Counted from the stretch's first letter, positions 1 to 11,459 are shown. The stretch is DNA of 64,000 nt from Otatea glauca (GCA_036346275.1 CM070721.1:5778452-5842451); one strand, 5' to 3'. The notes: generated by a model not told the origin, from the sequence alone. Translations and numbers: made by a program.

Positions 1-778
1 TTTCATCTCCAAGCTTGTTCTTCGTGAGCATTTGTTACTCTTGGAGGTTGAGGACTCCTAGACGGCTAGGAGGTCGCCTACGAGCCACCGGAGCTTTGTG
101 TGGTTGGCCGTGGGAAGTTTGTGAAGGTCGGTTCCGCCTCCATAAGGGAAGGAATCAAAGGAGTGAAGACCGGCGAGTGCATTTGTGCAACACTGGGAGG
201 AAGAGGGTTGAAAGAGACCCCGGCTCAAGTGTGACCGAGCCGCCTCAACGGAGACGTAGGATCCTCAAGGATCCGAACTTCGGTGAAAAATCATCGTCTC
301 AAGTTTGCTTCTTACTCATGCTTTAGTATTTGATTTTGAATCTTGAAATTGCCCGATCTACTCTTTTGTTGTGTTTGGCTCCAGATCTACAATTTCCCCA
401 GGTACCTGATAGCTTTTAGATCTTTTGTATTCAAGTAGATTGTTGAAAAATTGCGGGGATTTAAAATCTCATTTCGAGGTCTTAAATCCGGAGTATCCAA
501 ACTTCTGAACCCGGATAGTCCGGACATTTCGGAGTATCCGGAGATAAGTCCCGGACACTCCGGCCTGAGTCCCTCGGATCCAATCCGGAGTTTCTGGACT
601 CCAGAACCCGGACAGTCCGGATATTTCGGAGTATCCGGATAAAAATCCCGGACACTCCGGACTTAGATCATCGGGAGATTTTATTTAGCTGCAATATTTT
701 TTATTCCGCTACATTTAGTTACAAAGTTTTTAATTCGCCTATTCACCCCCCCTCTAGGCGACATCCCCTGTCCTTTCA
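1..778 (+). mobile_element. 3' part of the 5' LTR of a Sirevirus-like Ty1/copia element (element 1)
   Basis: The window opens inside this LTR. It ends in CA at 777-778, directly before a tRNA-iMet primer-binding site. Near its end is the block CTATTCACC plus a C-run and TCTAGG (740-757), which recurs near the ends of the LTRs at 25636-27301 and 50338-52602. Positions 480-665 are crowded with imperfect palindromes of the form CCGGA-(3 nt)-TCCGG. The segment around 30-60 (TTACTCTTGGAGGTTG) recurs near 63915-63930 in the last LTR of the window, so the two families are related. The LTR start lies outside the window. Confidence 0.85.
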
Positions 779-779
779 A

Positions 780-792
780 TTGGTATCAGAGC
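780..792 (+). other. Primer-binding site (initiator tRNA-Met type) of element 1
   Basis: TTGGTATCAGAGC, complementary to the 3' end of plant initiator tRNA-Met, is the usual minus-strand primer site of plant Ty1/copia elements. It lies just after the LTR end at 778 and fixes the + orientation of element 1. Confidence 0.92.
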
Positions 793-836
793 AAGGTCTC
801 TCTTTTTATTAGACTTAACCGTCTAGAGAGTAAAGG

Positions 837-1532
837 ATGTCGACTAGAGGATTAGTGCATTCACATGATCCACTTGTGCTACATGGCACAAATTATGCTT
901 CATGGAAATTAATTATGACTTCTCATTTTAAATCCATGAGCCCCCAAATATGGTGGATCGTAGATGTCGGCTTTTCCTCTCCATTGAATGAAGTTGCTCC
1001 AACTGAAGGAGAGAGGAAATGCCTACATCTCGACGCTCAAGCTACTAATGTTTTATTTTGTGTTGTGAGCGATGAAATCTTTGATAGAATATGCAATCTC
1101 AAGAGCGCTCATGAAATGTGGATAAAGCTTCAAGAACTATTTGAATCATCCACTTCTATTGAGGATTGCACTAAGGAAGAGATGTCGGGAGATGAAACAT
1201 CAAGCTCCACCTCAAGCTCAAGTGATAAAGAACCGACATCTCCATCAACCTCAACCTCCGCCTCAAGTGACGATGAAGATGCTCTTCCATCACAAATCCG
1301 TTGCTTCATGGCGAAAGGTAAGAATGAGGTAAGTGACGACGACGATGATAATGAGCTCACTTATAATGAACTTATGAATTTGCTAGAGGAGCTCAATAAA
1401 TGTCTTGGAAAGGAGAAAAAGAAATATAAAATTTTGAAGCTTGAACATGAATCACTTCAAAATGATTATAATATGAGAGGTGCTTCCATGCTTCTCTTTT
1501 TTACAGTTGCACAAATATTAAAGCATGAATAA
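837..1532 (+). pseudogene. copia gag, N-terminal part (element 1)
   Basis: This 231-codon open frame starts with ATG 45 bp after the primer-binding site, the normal gag position. Residues around 18-30 (HGTNYASWKLIMTSHF) match the N-terminal gag region of plant copia elements, where a Trp follows an Asn/Tyr. Residues about 100-175 are rich in Ser, Thr, Asp and Glu, and the C-terminal part is Lys/Glu/Leu-rich as in a coiled coil. The frame stops at 1532. The CCHC knuckles expected in the same protein lie in the next open frame at 1577-2722, so gag is broken by a stop or frameshift near 1530. I infer a structural capsid protein that is no longer made at full length. Confidence 0.8.
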
Positions 1533-1576
1533 AAGGTAGATGGTGATTACTTACCCCTTCGCTTACTTCAAGATTT

Positions 1577-2722
1577 GTGCAACTTGTATTAGGAGGGAAA
1601 GCATTGAAGCACTGCTCTTATAATATACTTCAAGAAAATCATGAATCCCTCTTTCTCAAAGAAATTCATAAGCCTAAGGTGGATATAGGAACCTCATGTG
1701 ATTTAATTGATGAAATGTCTTGCTTAAATGTTAATCCTAATATTTCATCAAAATTTGACATATCCACCTCTTGCAATGATTTACCTTGTTGCTCAAATTC
1801 AAATGTTTCCACTTCCTCTATGCATATTGAGACTAAGCTTGTAGAGGAAAACAATGAGCTCAAGACCAAAGTCATTAAATTAGAAAATGACTTGAGGAAG
1901 TGCGTAAAGGGAAAAGCCATCCTCGACGAGATCTTGAGCAATCCAAGGGCGCCTCAAGATAAGCGAGGACTCGGCTACATCTCCAAAAGGGAGACTAGCA
2001 AGATAAGGCACAACGAAAGACATTCGAAGATCATCAAGTGCTTTGCTTGCAACAAGAAGGGACACTTCGCCTCCGTGTGCCCTAATAAAGTGGAGATCAA
2101 GCCACAACCATCAACAATGAGGCAAACCGACAAAGAGCAAGTCAAGAAGAAGAAGAGACGCTCAAAGCCTACTTGCTACAATTGTCGGAAAAAGGGACAT
2201 ATCGGTAAGGATTGTCCCAAAGGTATTACTCCTAAGCCAATTATTGTCAATGATCATTATTTGCTTAGGAAAGACAAAAATGGCAATGTATTTGCCAAGT
2301 TTGTCGATTCTCCTAAATATTTGAAAAATTATGATATTCAATTGCTTACGAGAAATGAATCTAGAAATGTGTTTGCTCAAAATGCTAGACTTCCTAAGAC
2401 CAAGATAAATCATGTTGATCATGTGCTTAGGAAAAATAACAATAGCAAACCATTTGCTAGATCCTCTAAGCCAATGCATAATTTCAATTATCATATGCTT
2501 AGAAGAGATCAAACTAGAAATGGTTTTGCAAAATATCATTGCCCTCCTAAGCCTTTTCATAAAAATGCCAATCATTTGCCTAGGAGGAATAATTATTGCA
2601 AACCTATTTCTAATTATGTTAGTCAATTCAATAATATCCAAATTAGGACCATTTGGATTCCAAAATCTGTTGTGACTAACATTGTTGGACCCAACAAGGA
2701 TTGGGTACCAAAAACTGCCTAA
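1577..2722 (+). pseudogene. copia gag, C-terminal part with two zinc knuckles (element 1)
   Basis: This 381-codon frame continues gag after the break near 1530; its first Met is probably not a real start. A Leu/Val heptad stretch at residues 88-108 looks like a coiled coil. Two CCHC knuckles follow, CFACNKKGHFASVC (residues 155-168) and CYNCRKKGHIGKDC (200-213), both C-X2-C-X4-H-X4-C, which bind genomic RNA in retrotransposon nucleocapsids. After residue 220 a degenerate unit of roughly 33 residues, with a core like LLRKDxxxNxFAK, recurs about five times. The frame ends in DWVPKTA and a stop. No protease, integrase or reverse transcriptase follows, so the element could only move with help from another one. 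Confidence 0.82.
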
Positions 2723-4621
2723 AAGAATTTTAGGCAATATGAGATGGATTGGACGTTTGGCTTTTTCAAAAGGGAAGATGACTTAATCATTTGCAAAATG
2801 GAGCCAAGCATGAGGATGATCACTTCAATCTTGAGCCAATGTAATCTCGGGTAACAAGTATCTAATTTGTTTACTAGTTAGCTTATAGCCTTGTGTAGGT
2901 TATATTGCATTTTTCATGAAAATCAATTTAGATTGCTTGTTATATTCTTGCTCATGCTTGATTAATTGTTTTGATTGAAATCTTGAGCAAGTTTGGGGTA
3001 GTGGCACATTAAGGGGGAGTGTTAATTCATATCCATGTATATTACATCCCTACATGTGCCCATATTTATATAAGTGCTAACATATATTTTCAAAATCAAG
3101 CCATTTAGCCAAAAGTCAAAATTTTGTATACTATTAGTATTCTTGTGAAAAACTAATTGCAAAATGTATACAAATGTATTTGAAACGTTTTTCAAAGGGT
3201 TTTGGCTTCAAAAAATCTATTTTACAAAGAAAATGAGTTTCATGCCCAAAATCAAGTTTCTAGTATCTTGTTTTGGATTTAAACTTATAATTTTCATAGA
3301 ATTAAATGTAAAAGGATTTTGAAAATAATTCCAAAAGGAAAAAGCTAGTGTTGGTCATTCTTAACAACTTTCGTGTTCAAATGATTTTCAAAAGACCAAC
3401 TAATCAAAAGTTATTTGATTTTGAAACTCGCCCAAAAACTATACTTGACCCAAAATGATCATACTATTGCACTTTGTGAGTTTCTTCATTTGAACTAGAT
3501 CTTGTGTAGTATCTCAGTTCAAAATGATATCTAAGACTTATACACAAAATTCAAATCTCTATATCTCATCTTATTTTTTCATTTGAATCTTGTGTTAAAA
3601 TATTTGGCTTTGTTTTACAAATAGCTATTTCAAAAGGACCATTTTGGTCAAAAGTCAAAATTCATATTTAAAAGGCCCAAATTTGTGAAGAGCTTTATAA
3701 AAGTATTCTATTATGTATCTCAATGTTTTACAAGCTCTCAAAATAAAAATATATTGAAATCAATTTAGCCCGAAAAGTTTTTGGTTTGAACTAAAATAGC
3801 TTATTTAAGCATATTGCTCAAATCTTAGCATTCAAGTTTGATTTCATTACAAATCTTGGCTAGAAACCATCTTGATAATCAATTCTAAGCCATGGAAATT
3901 GAAATTGCATGAAATCCGAATTGAGTTGTATTTTGAGGCTTTTTATGAAAAACTATTTCCTATTTAACATGCTTCAAAAAGGGTTAAAAGCAAAATATTT
4001 GTTTGAAATGCAAAATCTTATGAAAATAGTCATCTAAAATGTTTTCAAATGTATTTCAAATGTTTTCAAGTATCTAACCCTTGGTTAGAAGCTAAAAGTC
4101 AAACTTTGGCCTAAAAAGGATCTTTGTGATCTTGCTTTTGCATTTAACTTCAAATTTTTATAAAGCAATATCCATTTGGAGTTTGAAAAAGTGGTCAATA
4201 CAAAACTCATAGGGTTGGTCATTTTAAGTATTTCTTTAGTTCAATGTTTTTCCAAATGACCAACCGTTCAAAAGTTATAGCTATTTGAATTTAGCCAAAA
4301 TCATCCAATTGACCCAAAATGATCCGTTGTTGCATTTTGTGGATTTCGCAATTTGAATTGGATTTATTTGTATATCTTGGATTGAAATGGTATTTCTTAC
4401 TCATACAAAGCTATGAAAGTTCAAATCTCCAAAAATTTCAATCCGGAATGCATTTTGAGCATTTGGTGAAAATTCAATTTCTTTTCAAACCCTCAAAGCA
4501 AAATTTGGCATATCTCTTATTTGGAGACTCCTTTTTGGAAAATTCTTTTTGGAAAAGTTTCTTGGGAGTCTAAAGAATGTTTATGCTCAATTTCAAATAA
4601 TTTCAACTTAATTTGAAATAG
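2723..4621 (+). mobile_element. AT-rich 3' non-coding region of element 1, pol missing
   Basis: About 1.9 kb of A/T-rich DNA without a credible gene. It holds one polypurine-tract-like box, AAGGGGGAGT (3011-3020), like the boxes upstream of the 3' LTR in the element at 50-60 kb. Repeated phrases built on CAAAATTT, TTTTCAAA and GACCAAC give it the look of the long non-coding tract of Sirevirus-like elements. No second LTR copy is visible. At about 4620 the composition jumps to GC-rich PMD coding sequence, so the element is truncated there. Confidence 0.6.
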
Positions 4622-5760
4622 TTATGCCTTTTTCTCTCTTTCGATCGCATCTGCTCCATACAACTCGGCCGTGTAGTGTCGTGGTTCGACGTAGGGTCGA
4701 CCAACAGGGAAGCGCTTGAACGACCAGAGCTGAAGAAGAAGAGGCATCCCAGCGAGATTGGCGGACTTGCTTTTCTTCACGCACGCGTCGCAAAGGGCGC
4801 GGTACGTGGCAGCAAGAACCGCCGAACCCCAGGATACCTGTGGTACGTCCTCGAGCTCAGCATCAGCAATAGCCCGTGCATAGGCTACCCAACGCGCGTC
4901 GACGCTGTCGCCGTGTGTCGACGTGAACATCACGCACCCGAGCAACCAAAGTAGATATGCCTCGAGGTGCCGTGCAACCTGGTAGTCCGTGGGCATCGCA
5001 GCCATCCGTTGCACCTGCGACAATTCAACAATTTAACAAGTGAAATATCATGTCAATATTACATAAAAAAAGAATAATAATCGGCGAGTGTACGGACTTA
5101 GTGTTGGAATGTAAAAGTACCAACCTCAAACTGGGCCAACCACCTCCTCGATGGGCCGTGCCTCTTGCCGATCCGTATTTCTGGATCAAGGGGCACCACC
5201 CCGGCAAACCTCTCCTCCAGGTCCGCCACCCACACGGCAGGAGTCACCGAGGGTCCGACCGGTGTCCCAGCGATCGGCAACCCAGTAAGCATGGCGACGT
5301 CCTGCAGGGTCACCGTCAGCTCGCCGATGGGAAGGTGAAAAGTGTGTGTCTCTGGCCTCCAACGGTCGACCAAAGACGCCAGTAGGGAACGGTCGAACGG
5401 AAAACGCCGTGACCGCTCTGGACCGTCCTCACCCTCGGCCTGCTCATCGGGCACAGCTGCGTCCTGAGGTGACCCCTCAACCATGCGAACAAGAGGAAGC
5501 AAGCCAGCACGTGACAGCCTATGGATGCAAAAAAGGGTTGCATTATTTACATATAAGTCATACAACCTAAAATTATGCGAACAATATAACATTTAACGTA
5601 GTGCTACTCACCTCGTGTGAAAGCGTGGGTCAACGCACCATGCCTTCCTAGGCGCTCAGATCCGCAGAAGAGGCACCTTGTCGTTGCCTACTATCGCGTG
5701 GACAAACGCACGGTGCCGTCGGTCCAACGCAGAGTCCAGAAGTGACTCGGGGTGCTCCAT
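4622..5760 (-). pseudogene. Plant mobile domain (PMD, MAIN-like) gene, truncated
   Basis: Three exons read on the minus strand: 5760-5612, 5518-5125 and 5014-4622, with GT-AG junctions that keep the frame. The start MEHPESLLDS is at 5760. Exon 2 carries the PMD signature HTFHLPIGELTVTLQDVAML followed by TGLPIAG. Exon 3 carries WGSAVLAATYRALCDAC and LLLQLWSFKRFPVGRP, typical of the domain's second half. This domain occurs in plant nuclear MAIN proteins and in MULE and gypsy transposons; its biochemical role is unsettled. Exon 1 has an in-frame TGA at 5658-5656, and the reading frame ends at the junction with element 1 near 4622. It lies about 380 bp downstream of a MULE transposase on the same strand, so it is probably an accessory gene of that transposon rather than a host gene. 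Confidence 0.8.
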
Positions 5761-6136
5761 CCCTGCAAGTAAATAAGGAAATATTTATTACACAAGACAT
5801 TTTTTAAACACGGTATACATATAAGTAAAACGACAGAAGCGTACAACATGAATAATACTACGAAACATATGACAAAACTACATGTGACAAGCGTCCATCT
5901 TAAATAATATTACATAACATCCCACAAATATGAATAAGATTTCGTAAATGAGAATACATAAGTAAGATCACATATTTCGATACATAACTAACAGTACACA
6001 TTACATAAATATGGTCACGTAAATAGGCTTACATAATTCTTTACAGACCTGAAAATACATAATACATAATTCGATACACAAATGACAGTACATAATACAT
6101 AATTCGATGCACATCTAACATTACACATTACACGTG
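5761..6136. other. AT-rich spacer with repeated ACATAA words
   Basis: The spacer between the PMD gene and the transposase has many copies of TACATAA, ACATAATACATAA and TTCGATACA (especially 5940-6120). No open frame and no promoter could be defined. Confidence 0.5.
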
Positions 6137-8541
6137 CTACCGGCATTGGTTTGCCTTATGCCCATACTCACCGCACTCAGAACACCTCCTAACACAGCCA
6201 CCCACCTCAGATTCATCCATGTCGTTGCGAATGCGCCTACTCTGCGGACGACGGATGGCCTTCCGCGACCTCCGCAAGGTTGCATCCGTGAGACAAATGC
6301 GCTCATCTCTGTTAATCCCAAATAAATCACGGTGTGTACGAAAACCACGGAACTCACGGACTGTATGGACAACATGATCCTTCAAGTAGAAATGGGATAC
6401 GTGTTGCGGCGTGTTCATCCCAATTTGCCCACACGCAGCTATCACATGTGAGCAAGGAATATGAAGAAGTCTTGGCTTATTGCAGGTGCATTCGCACCAT
6501 CCAGTGGCCCCGTGGCCCAGATTAACCTCGTGTGTAATAACTGCTGTATTGGTTCCCAATCCCCCTTTGCACCGAAGAGTCACTTCAAAGCGGTACTCAC
6601 TAATGCCGAAGCTACGCACCACATGCTGCTGAGCTTTAATGGTTCGTTCCTCCATGTAGGTCATCATCCGAAACAATATGGTGTTTGCAATGTCGTGGCA
6701 TGAAGAATAGCCTCCGCATGCCTTTTCTGGAAATAGGCAACAATGCCGTGCAACATGCCTTCCAGGATGGCCACAAGGGGTAGCGGACGAAGGTCTCTTA
6801 TGACCCAGTTGTAAACCTCGGCTATATTCGTTGTCATGACCCCAAACCTGATCAACATATATCGGTTAGTACAACACCCCTATTCGTTCAACCATAATAA
6901 ATATCACAATTAACTATACTAACCTGGCGCCACCAGTGTCATGGAGCAATGCCCACTTTTATAAAGGTTCCACCTCTATCCAGTGCGAGAAACATTTTAT
7001 GTTCCTTGACGATCGCCTCCTCACATTAGGAGGATCGAGCTCCCCGAGGGGTGTTAGCCTTTTGGGCGGGCAGTCGTTCTGCGTAGGTGCTTGCTTCTTC
7101 ATCTCTTCGATATGCGCACTAGTGTGCTTATCCAACTCAACAAATAGCGCGTTGAATTTACGTTCTTGATTCTGCTTGCATAACCTCTTAAATAGGTTCA
7201 TCAGTTTCTTACTCCTGAATTGCCTGAAGAAATTTGCTCCTAAATGTCTCATGCACCACCTGTTCTGCAAGTCACGCCATGGGAATGGCTCATTAGGATC
7301 CTCCTGTAGAGACTTAAAAAGAATACCTTTGTGACGATCATGAATGATGCACACGTTGGGCCGATTACCAACTACCCCGAAGTTCAGATGTCTGAAAAAC
7401 CACAGCCAGCTATCCCGATTCTCACCCTCAACAAAAGCAAAGGCCAATGGAAGTATGTGGTTGTTCGCATCAACAGCAATGGCCGTTAGAATCGGCCCCT
7501 TGTATTTTCCAGTCAAAAATGTACCATCAACACAAATCAACGGACGACAGTGCCTGAATGACGCAATGCAAGGACCCAATGCAAAGAACGCACGACGAAA
7601 TGTGTAGATCCCGTTAGCATCTGCTTCACTTTCGTTGAAAGCGGTGTATGTGCCGGGGTTCGTTTGCTTCAGGACATCAAGCACACGAGGTAGGTTGCAA
7701 TACGAAGCTTCGTATGTACCAAACCTCTTCTATAATGCTTTTTGCTTCGCACGCCAGGCCATCGAGTAACTTATCTGGTACTTAAAGGTTCCCAAGATTG
7801 CTTTCTGAATATACGAACACTCAATGTCCCGCTTCTCAATGATTTTATTGAACATCACACTAGTAATTACAGCTGCATTCAGGTTGCGGTGTTTCACCAG
7901 AACATTTTCTAGTCTGCATGTGTGCTCCTCTACTCGGATCTGATCCAAAACGTCTCGCGTTTGACTTGTATGCATGAACTCTAATTCACATCCATCGGTT
8001 CTGCACTTCATCGTATCTATCTGATGGACAAGACAACCCGAACTCTCTCTTGCGACAATGCCCAAAGCCTCACCGCCAACTTCAATTCGAAATTGTTCGA
8101 GAATATTTGATTCAGCCGAATGACATTTGCACCATATTCCCAACGCGACTCATGGCCCCACAAAACTTCCATACCAGATTGGTTTTGCTTGTTCCATTCG
8201 TCAGGTATGGGTATGTCCGCTACCCCGGTACTACGAGGCATTTCATTATCATCCTCATCCTCCGCTTCGTCATTTTCGCTGATGTCATCATCATATTCCA
8301 ACATTTTAGCTTCATCCTCTACCGCCATACGGTTCACTAACTCCAACTGATCAACAAGTTGCTCGATCTCCTCCCCTTCATCGGCCCAACTTTCTGCGTT
8401 TGCTGCATCCCTATTATCTTCCCCCGTCGCTATCTCAACCGGCACCACTTCCTGAACTTGTTCAGCTCTAACCGATATACTGTTTTCGCCCATATCACTA
8501 ATATCCACCTCTTCTCTAGGGCAAGCCTGCACCAGCATCAC
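6137..8541 (-). pseudogene. Mutator-like (MULE) transposase, decayed
   Basis: The gene reads right to left. An acidic N-terminal region (8541 to about 8230) is followed by the MuDR DNA-binding region (frame at 8143-7730). The DDE catalytic domain follows, with CRPLICVDGTFLTGKYKG (first Asp) near 7560 and CIIHDRHKGI near 7350. After an intron (6923-6848, GT-AG) come a SWIM zinc finger (CECTCNKPRLLHIPCSH, about 6490-6440) and a C-terminal knuckle CSECGEYGHKANQC (about 6180). It is broken by a frameshift near 8100, stops at 7732-7730 and 6959-6957, and a frameshift near 6670. The protein would cut and join transposon ends, but this copy cannot be translated intact. No terminal inverted repeats were found by eye. 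Confidence 0.88.
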
Positions 8542-8574
8542 ACATTCAAGGCGAGATCACTTGCACCACCTTAA

Positions 8575-9100
8575 CCATTTCTGCCACAAGTATGTCCGAT
8601 CTATTTTCTTTAACTCCCAAATAGCCGGATCACTCTTGCTACGTATGAATAGGATTTCAATGGTAACAGAGTACACACTTGGATCCAGGAAAATATTGGG
8701 TCAACAAAATTTTATATCACGAATGCTAACACTTTAGAACGAGTGCTCAATCATGGTGACCAAAACTTGCTTAAATCAACACCATTTTGCGTATTTTTAT
8801 TTCACCGTCGCCATAATATACCTAAATTTCATTGGATCCGACATCACTGCGACCATATATACGAAATAAATTTTTAGATCACCACTAACACGTAATTTCA
8901 ATAACATAAATTAAAGAACGCTAATTAATTATCTCGCTACGGATACTACAACATTAAAGTACAAATCTAATATCGCTAACCTAAAATACATGCACTGATT
9001 AAATTAAATTAAATCTAACATCAACTATAATATTTTTCGATACTATTTTTATACGCAATTACAAAAAATAAATATTACAAAAATAGAAATTTACCTTTTT
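8575..9100. other. Upstream flank of the MULE, no gene seen
   Basis: This becomes increasingly AT-rich toward 9070. No open frame of note, RNA gene or clear repeat was seen. It probably contains the transposase's 5' leader or promoter, which I cannot delimit. Confidence 0.4.
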
Positions 9101-9144
9101 TTCTCCTTCCTCCTCCTCTCTCTCTCTCCCTCTCCCTACCCGAG

Positions 9145-9184
<40 letters not shown>

Positions 9185-9205
9185 TCCCTCTCCCTCTCTC
9201 CCCGG
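9101..9205. repeat. CT/TC microsatellite
   Basis: A pyrimidine tract with about 30 bases of uninterrupted CT dinucleotides (9145-9180), flanked by CCCTCT units. Reading frames through it give only Arg/Glu-rich or Ser/Leu-rich artefacts. Confidence 0.9.
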
Positions 9206-9292
9206 TCGCCGGTCGCCTCACTTCTTCGCGCTCGGGCTCTTTTTTTCTCTCCTCCGCGCGAATGAAACCAGAACCGGACGAGGTAGGCAAAA

Positions 9293-9500
9293 ACTGCCCC
9301 TATTTTCGCCAAATGGTATGGTGAAAATAGGGTGGTCATCATACCGTTTGGCGACAACCTATTTTCGCCATACCATTTGGCGAAAATAGGGTGTCCTGGT
9401 CAAAAAAACTGTCAGCCACTCCAGATTGCGCATTTAACCTAATTTCGCCAAACCATTTGGCTATTACATGATTTTCGCCAAACCATCTGGCGACGACGTA
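9293..9500. repeat. Cluster of hairpins built on TTTTCGCCA / TGGCGAAAA
   Basis: At least three imperfect palindromes share the arm CTATTTTCGCCA and its complement. One spans 9302-9332 with loop AATGGTA. A nearly perfect one spans 9358-9391, with a stem CCTATTTTCGCCA of 13 bp. A third is CGCCA..TGGCG at 9478-9494. Loops are variants of (A)ACCAT(T). Two further half-palindromes lie between. It adjoins the MULE/PMD element, so a transposon-terminal or transposase-binding array is possible. Confidence 0.7.
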
Positions 9501-9818
9501 TTATTTTTGCAAATTTTTCAATCCGTGTATTAATTTTAAAAAATATATTATTTAAAAAATGTATTATTTAAAAAAAATCCTTTAAGTCTCCACTAGAAAG
9601 GGTGAAAGCTGATATGACCGTATTGCATGTGAGCCGTACCTTTTTCCCCGAGTATCAGTTTCGGTGTACTTGCCCCGGTGGAAACACACGACGACAGCGG
9701 CGTTCGATGTATGCAGCCCAGTTGCGTTTTTTTTTCCTTCTCATTTTTGCCTGGTTTAAAATTATAAATCTATATCTCTTCTCAACCATAAAAGCACAGG
9801 TAAAATTATATATATATA
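9501..9818. other. Intergenic DNA, no gene seen
   Basis: AT-rich with a TTAAAAAATATATTATTT stretch at 9533-9560 and an AT dinucleotide run (9807-9818) that forms the left host flank of the Helitron. Nothing coding is supported. Confidence 0.4.
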
Positions 9819-9876
9819 TCTCTACTACTTATAATTACCAGTTGGTGGCGGTGGTCCGTTCTCCACGATTTGAAAG

Positions 9877-10127
9877 GAAAGTAGTAGTGTATCATATCAC
9901 GATTTGATAATTGATTGTAAATTGATATCTCTATTGAAGAAAAGGAAAGTAGTAGTGTATCATATCACGATTTGATAATTGATTGGAAATTGATATCTCT
10001 ATAGAAGATTACGTAAAATTTGGACAGAAGAAAATGAATGTAGTAGTGTATCATACCACAATTTGATAATTGATTGCAAATTGATCTCTGTAGAAGATTA
10101 TGTAAAATTTGGATAGAAGAAAAGAAA
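9877..10127. repeat. Three tandem copies of a 68-90 bp unit
   Basis: Copies begin at 9877, 9945 and 10035. Each starts GAAAGTAGTAGTGTATCAT (or GAATGTAG...) and contains TTTGATAATTGATTG and AAATTGATATCTCT. The later two copies carry an extra 20-25 bp ending in AAATTTGGA(C/T)AGAAG. They lie inside the Helitron. Confidence 0.85.
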
Positions 10128-10377
10128 ATTTTACTTTGTTTGCCTTGAGCCATGAATCTGTGATGGCGCCATCACAGCACGCAAATTAAGGAAACGTATG
10201 TACGTGCCGTGGTCTTATAAGCATGCAACCGTAGCCATCCGCCCCGCCTCGCCTCGCGCGTGTAAGAAACAGAGCAAGCCGAGCGAGAACCATGGGCGAC
10301 ACCACGGCTATCGATGTTAACGCCGTCGCGTGCCCGTCCTCATCCTAACTAACGTCACCTAATCGTGGACGTGGCAG

Positions 10378-11195
10378 GTACAAAAACGGCTTGTCGGCGC
10401 GCGGTTTGGTCGACACTGATTCGACGACCGTTGCGTTGTCCGGCGGCGGGCGGATAAGAAGGCGGCTCGGGGCGTGGTGCTTGGGTGCACCACCTCGTAT
10501 GACGGCCAGAGCTTCCAGGCCTTGGGCGGCGTGCTCAGCCTCGGCAACAACATCTCCTTCGCGTCCCACGCCGCCGCGCGCTTCGGCGGCCGTTTCTCCT
10601 ACTATCTGGTTGATCACCTCGCCCCACGCAACACTATCAGCTACCTCACCTTCGGCCCAGGTCCAGACACGGCCTCCAGCTCCGCCGCCGCGTCGTCGTC
10701 GCAGACGCCGCTGCTTCTCGACGACCGGACGAGCCCGTTCTACGCCTTGGCGGTGGAGGCCATCTCCATCGCCGGCGAGGCCCTCGACATCCCCGCCGAA
10801 GTGTGGAACGTCGAGAGGAAGAGTGGCGCGATACTGGACTCCAGCACGAGCCTGACTATCCTCGCCACCCCGGCGTACAAGGGTGTGGTCTCGGCGCTGA
10901 GCAAGCAACTCGCCGGTCTACCGCGGGTGAGAATGGACCCGTTCGACTACTGCTACAACTGGACGGCTGGTGCACCGGCTATCACAAAGCTAACGGTGCA
11001 GTTTACTGGGTCGGCGCAACTGGAACCGTCGACGAAGAGCTACGTGATCGACGCTGCGCCCGGCGTGAAATGCATTGGGCTGTAGGAGGGCGCGTGGCCC
11101 GGGGTGTCCGTTATTAGCGACATCTGCGCAGGGAGCACCTCGGAGTTCGACCTCCGAACCGTGGCTCGAGTTGAGCGGGCGTCGTGCACCTAATG
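10378..11195 (+). pseudogene. Nepenthesin-like aspartic protease (A1 family) fragment
   Basis: The first piece (frame from about 10379) reads YKNGLSARGLVDTDSTTVAL. After a frameshift near 10460 the main frame (10474-11085) reads VLGCTTSYDGQSFQALGGVL and then FGGRFSYYLVDHL, matching the middle of plant nepenthesin-type proteases. The second active-site motif reads ILDSSTSLTI, with the Gly after Asp-Ser replaced by Ser. A TAG at 11083-11085 interrupts the end, and beyond it the frame resumes with EGAWPGVSVISD and EFDLR. The first catalytic Asp region and the signal peptide are absent. A splice-acceptor-like CAG at 10376-10378 suggests that an internal exon was captured. It lies wholly inside the Helitron at 9819-12192 and cannot encode an active enzyme. 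Confidence 0.85.
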
Positions 11196-11459
11196 ATTTC
11201 GACGGTGCACGATTCGTTTAGCCATGCAAGTCGTAACGGTGGTGATGGTAATATTGCTGCTTTTTGTAAGGCTCTTGGCCAAATGTTAATAACGCTATGG
11301 AATGATTTCTGGAAAAGAAGAAGATGCGTTAGTGCAATTGAAAAATGTTTAGGAATAGCTAATTTGATAGTGCGGTTAGGATGTCCACTCGTTATGATAA
11401 GTAACAACACTTCATTCCTTTTATCACTTTTTTTCTTACTCAGCGTTATCCCATTAATC

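Noticed and set aside
3011..3021. 3' LTR of element 1 starting TGTTAATTC right after the GGGGGAG box
   Set aside because: The sequence after it does not resemble the known LTR part at 1-778, and elements of this type have extra polypurine boxes far from the LTR. Kept only as a possible internal box.
9075..9357. Arg/Glu-rich open frames on the minus strand
   Set aside because: They are translations of the CT microsatellite.
10345..10908. 187-codon minus-strand open frame
   Set aside because: Antisense to the aspartic-protease fragment, whose homology lies on the + strand.
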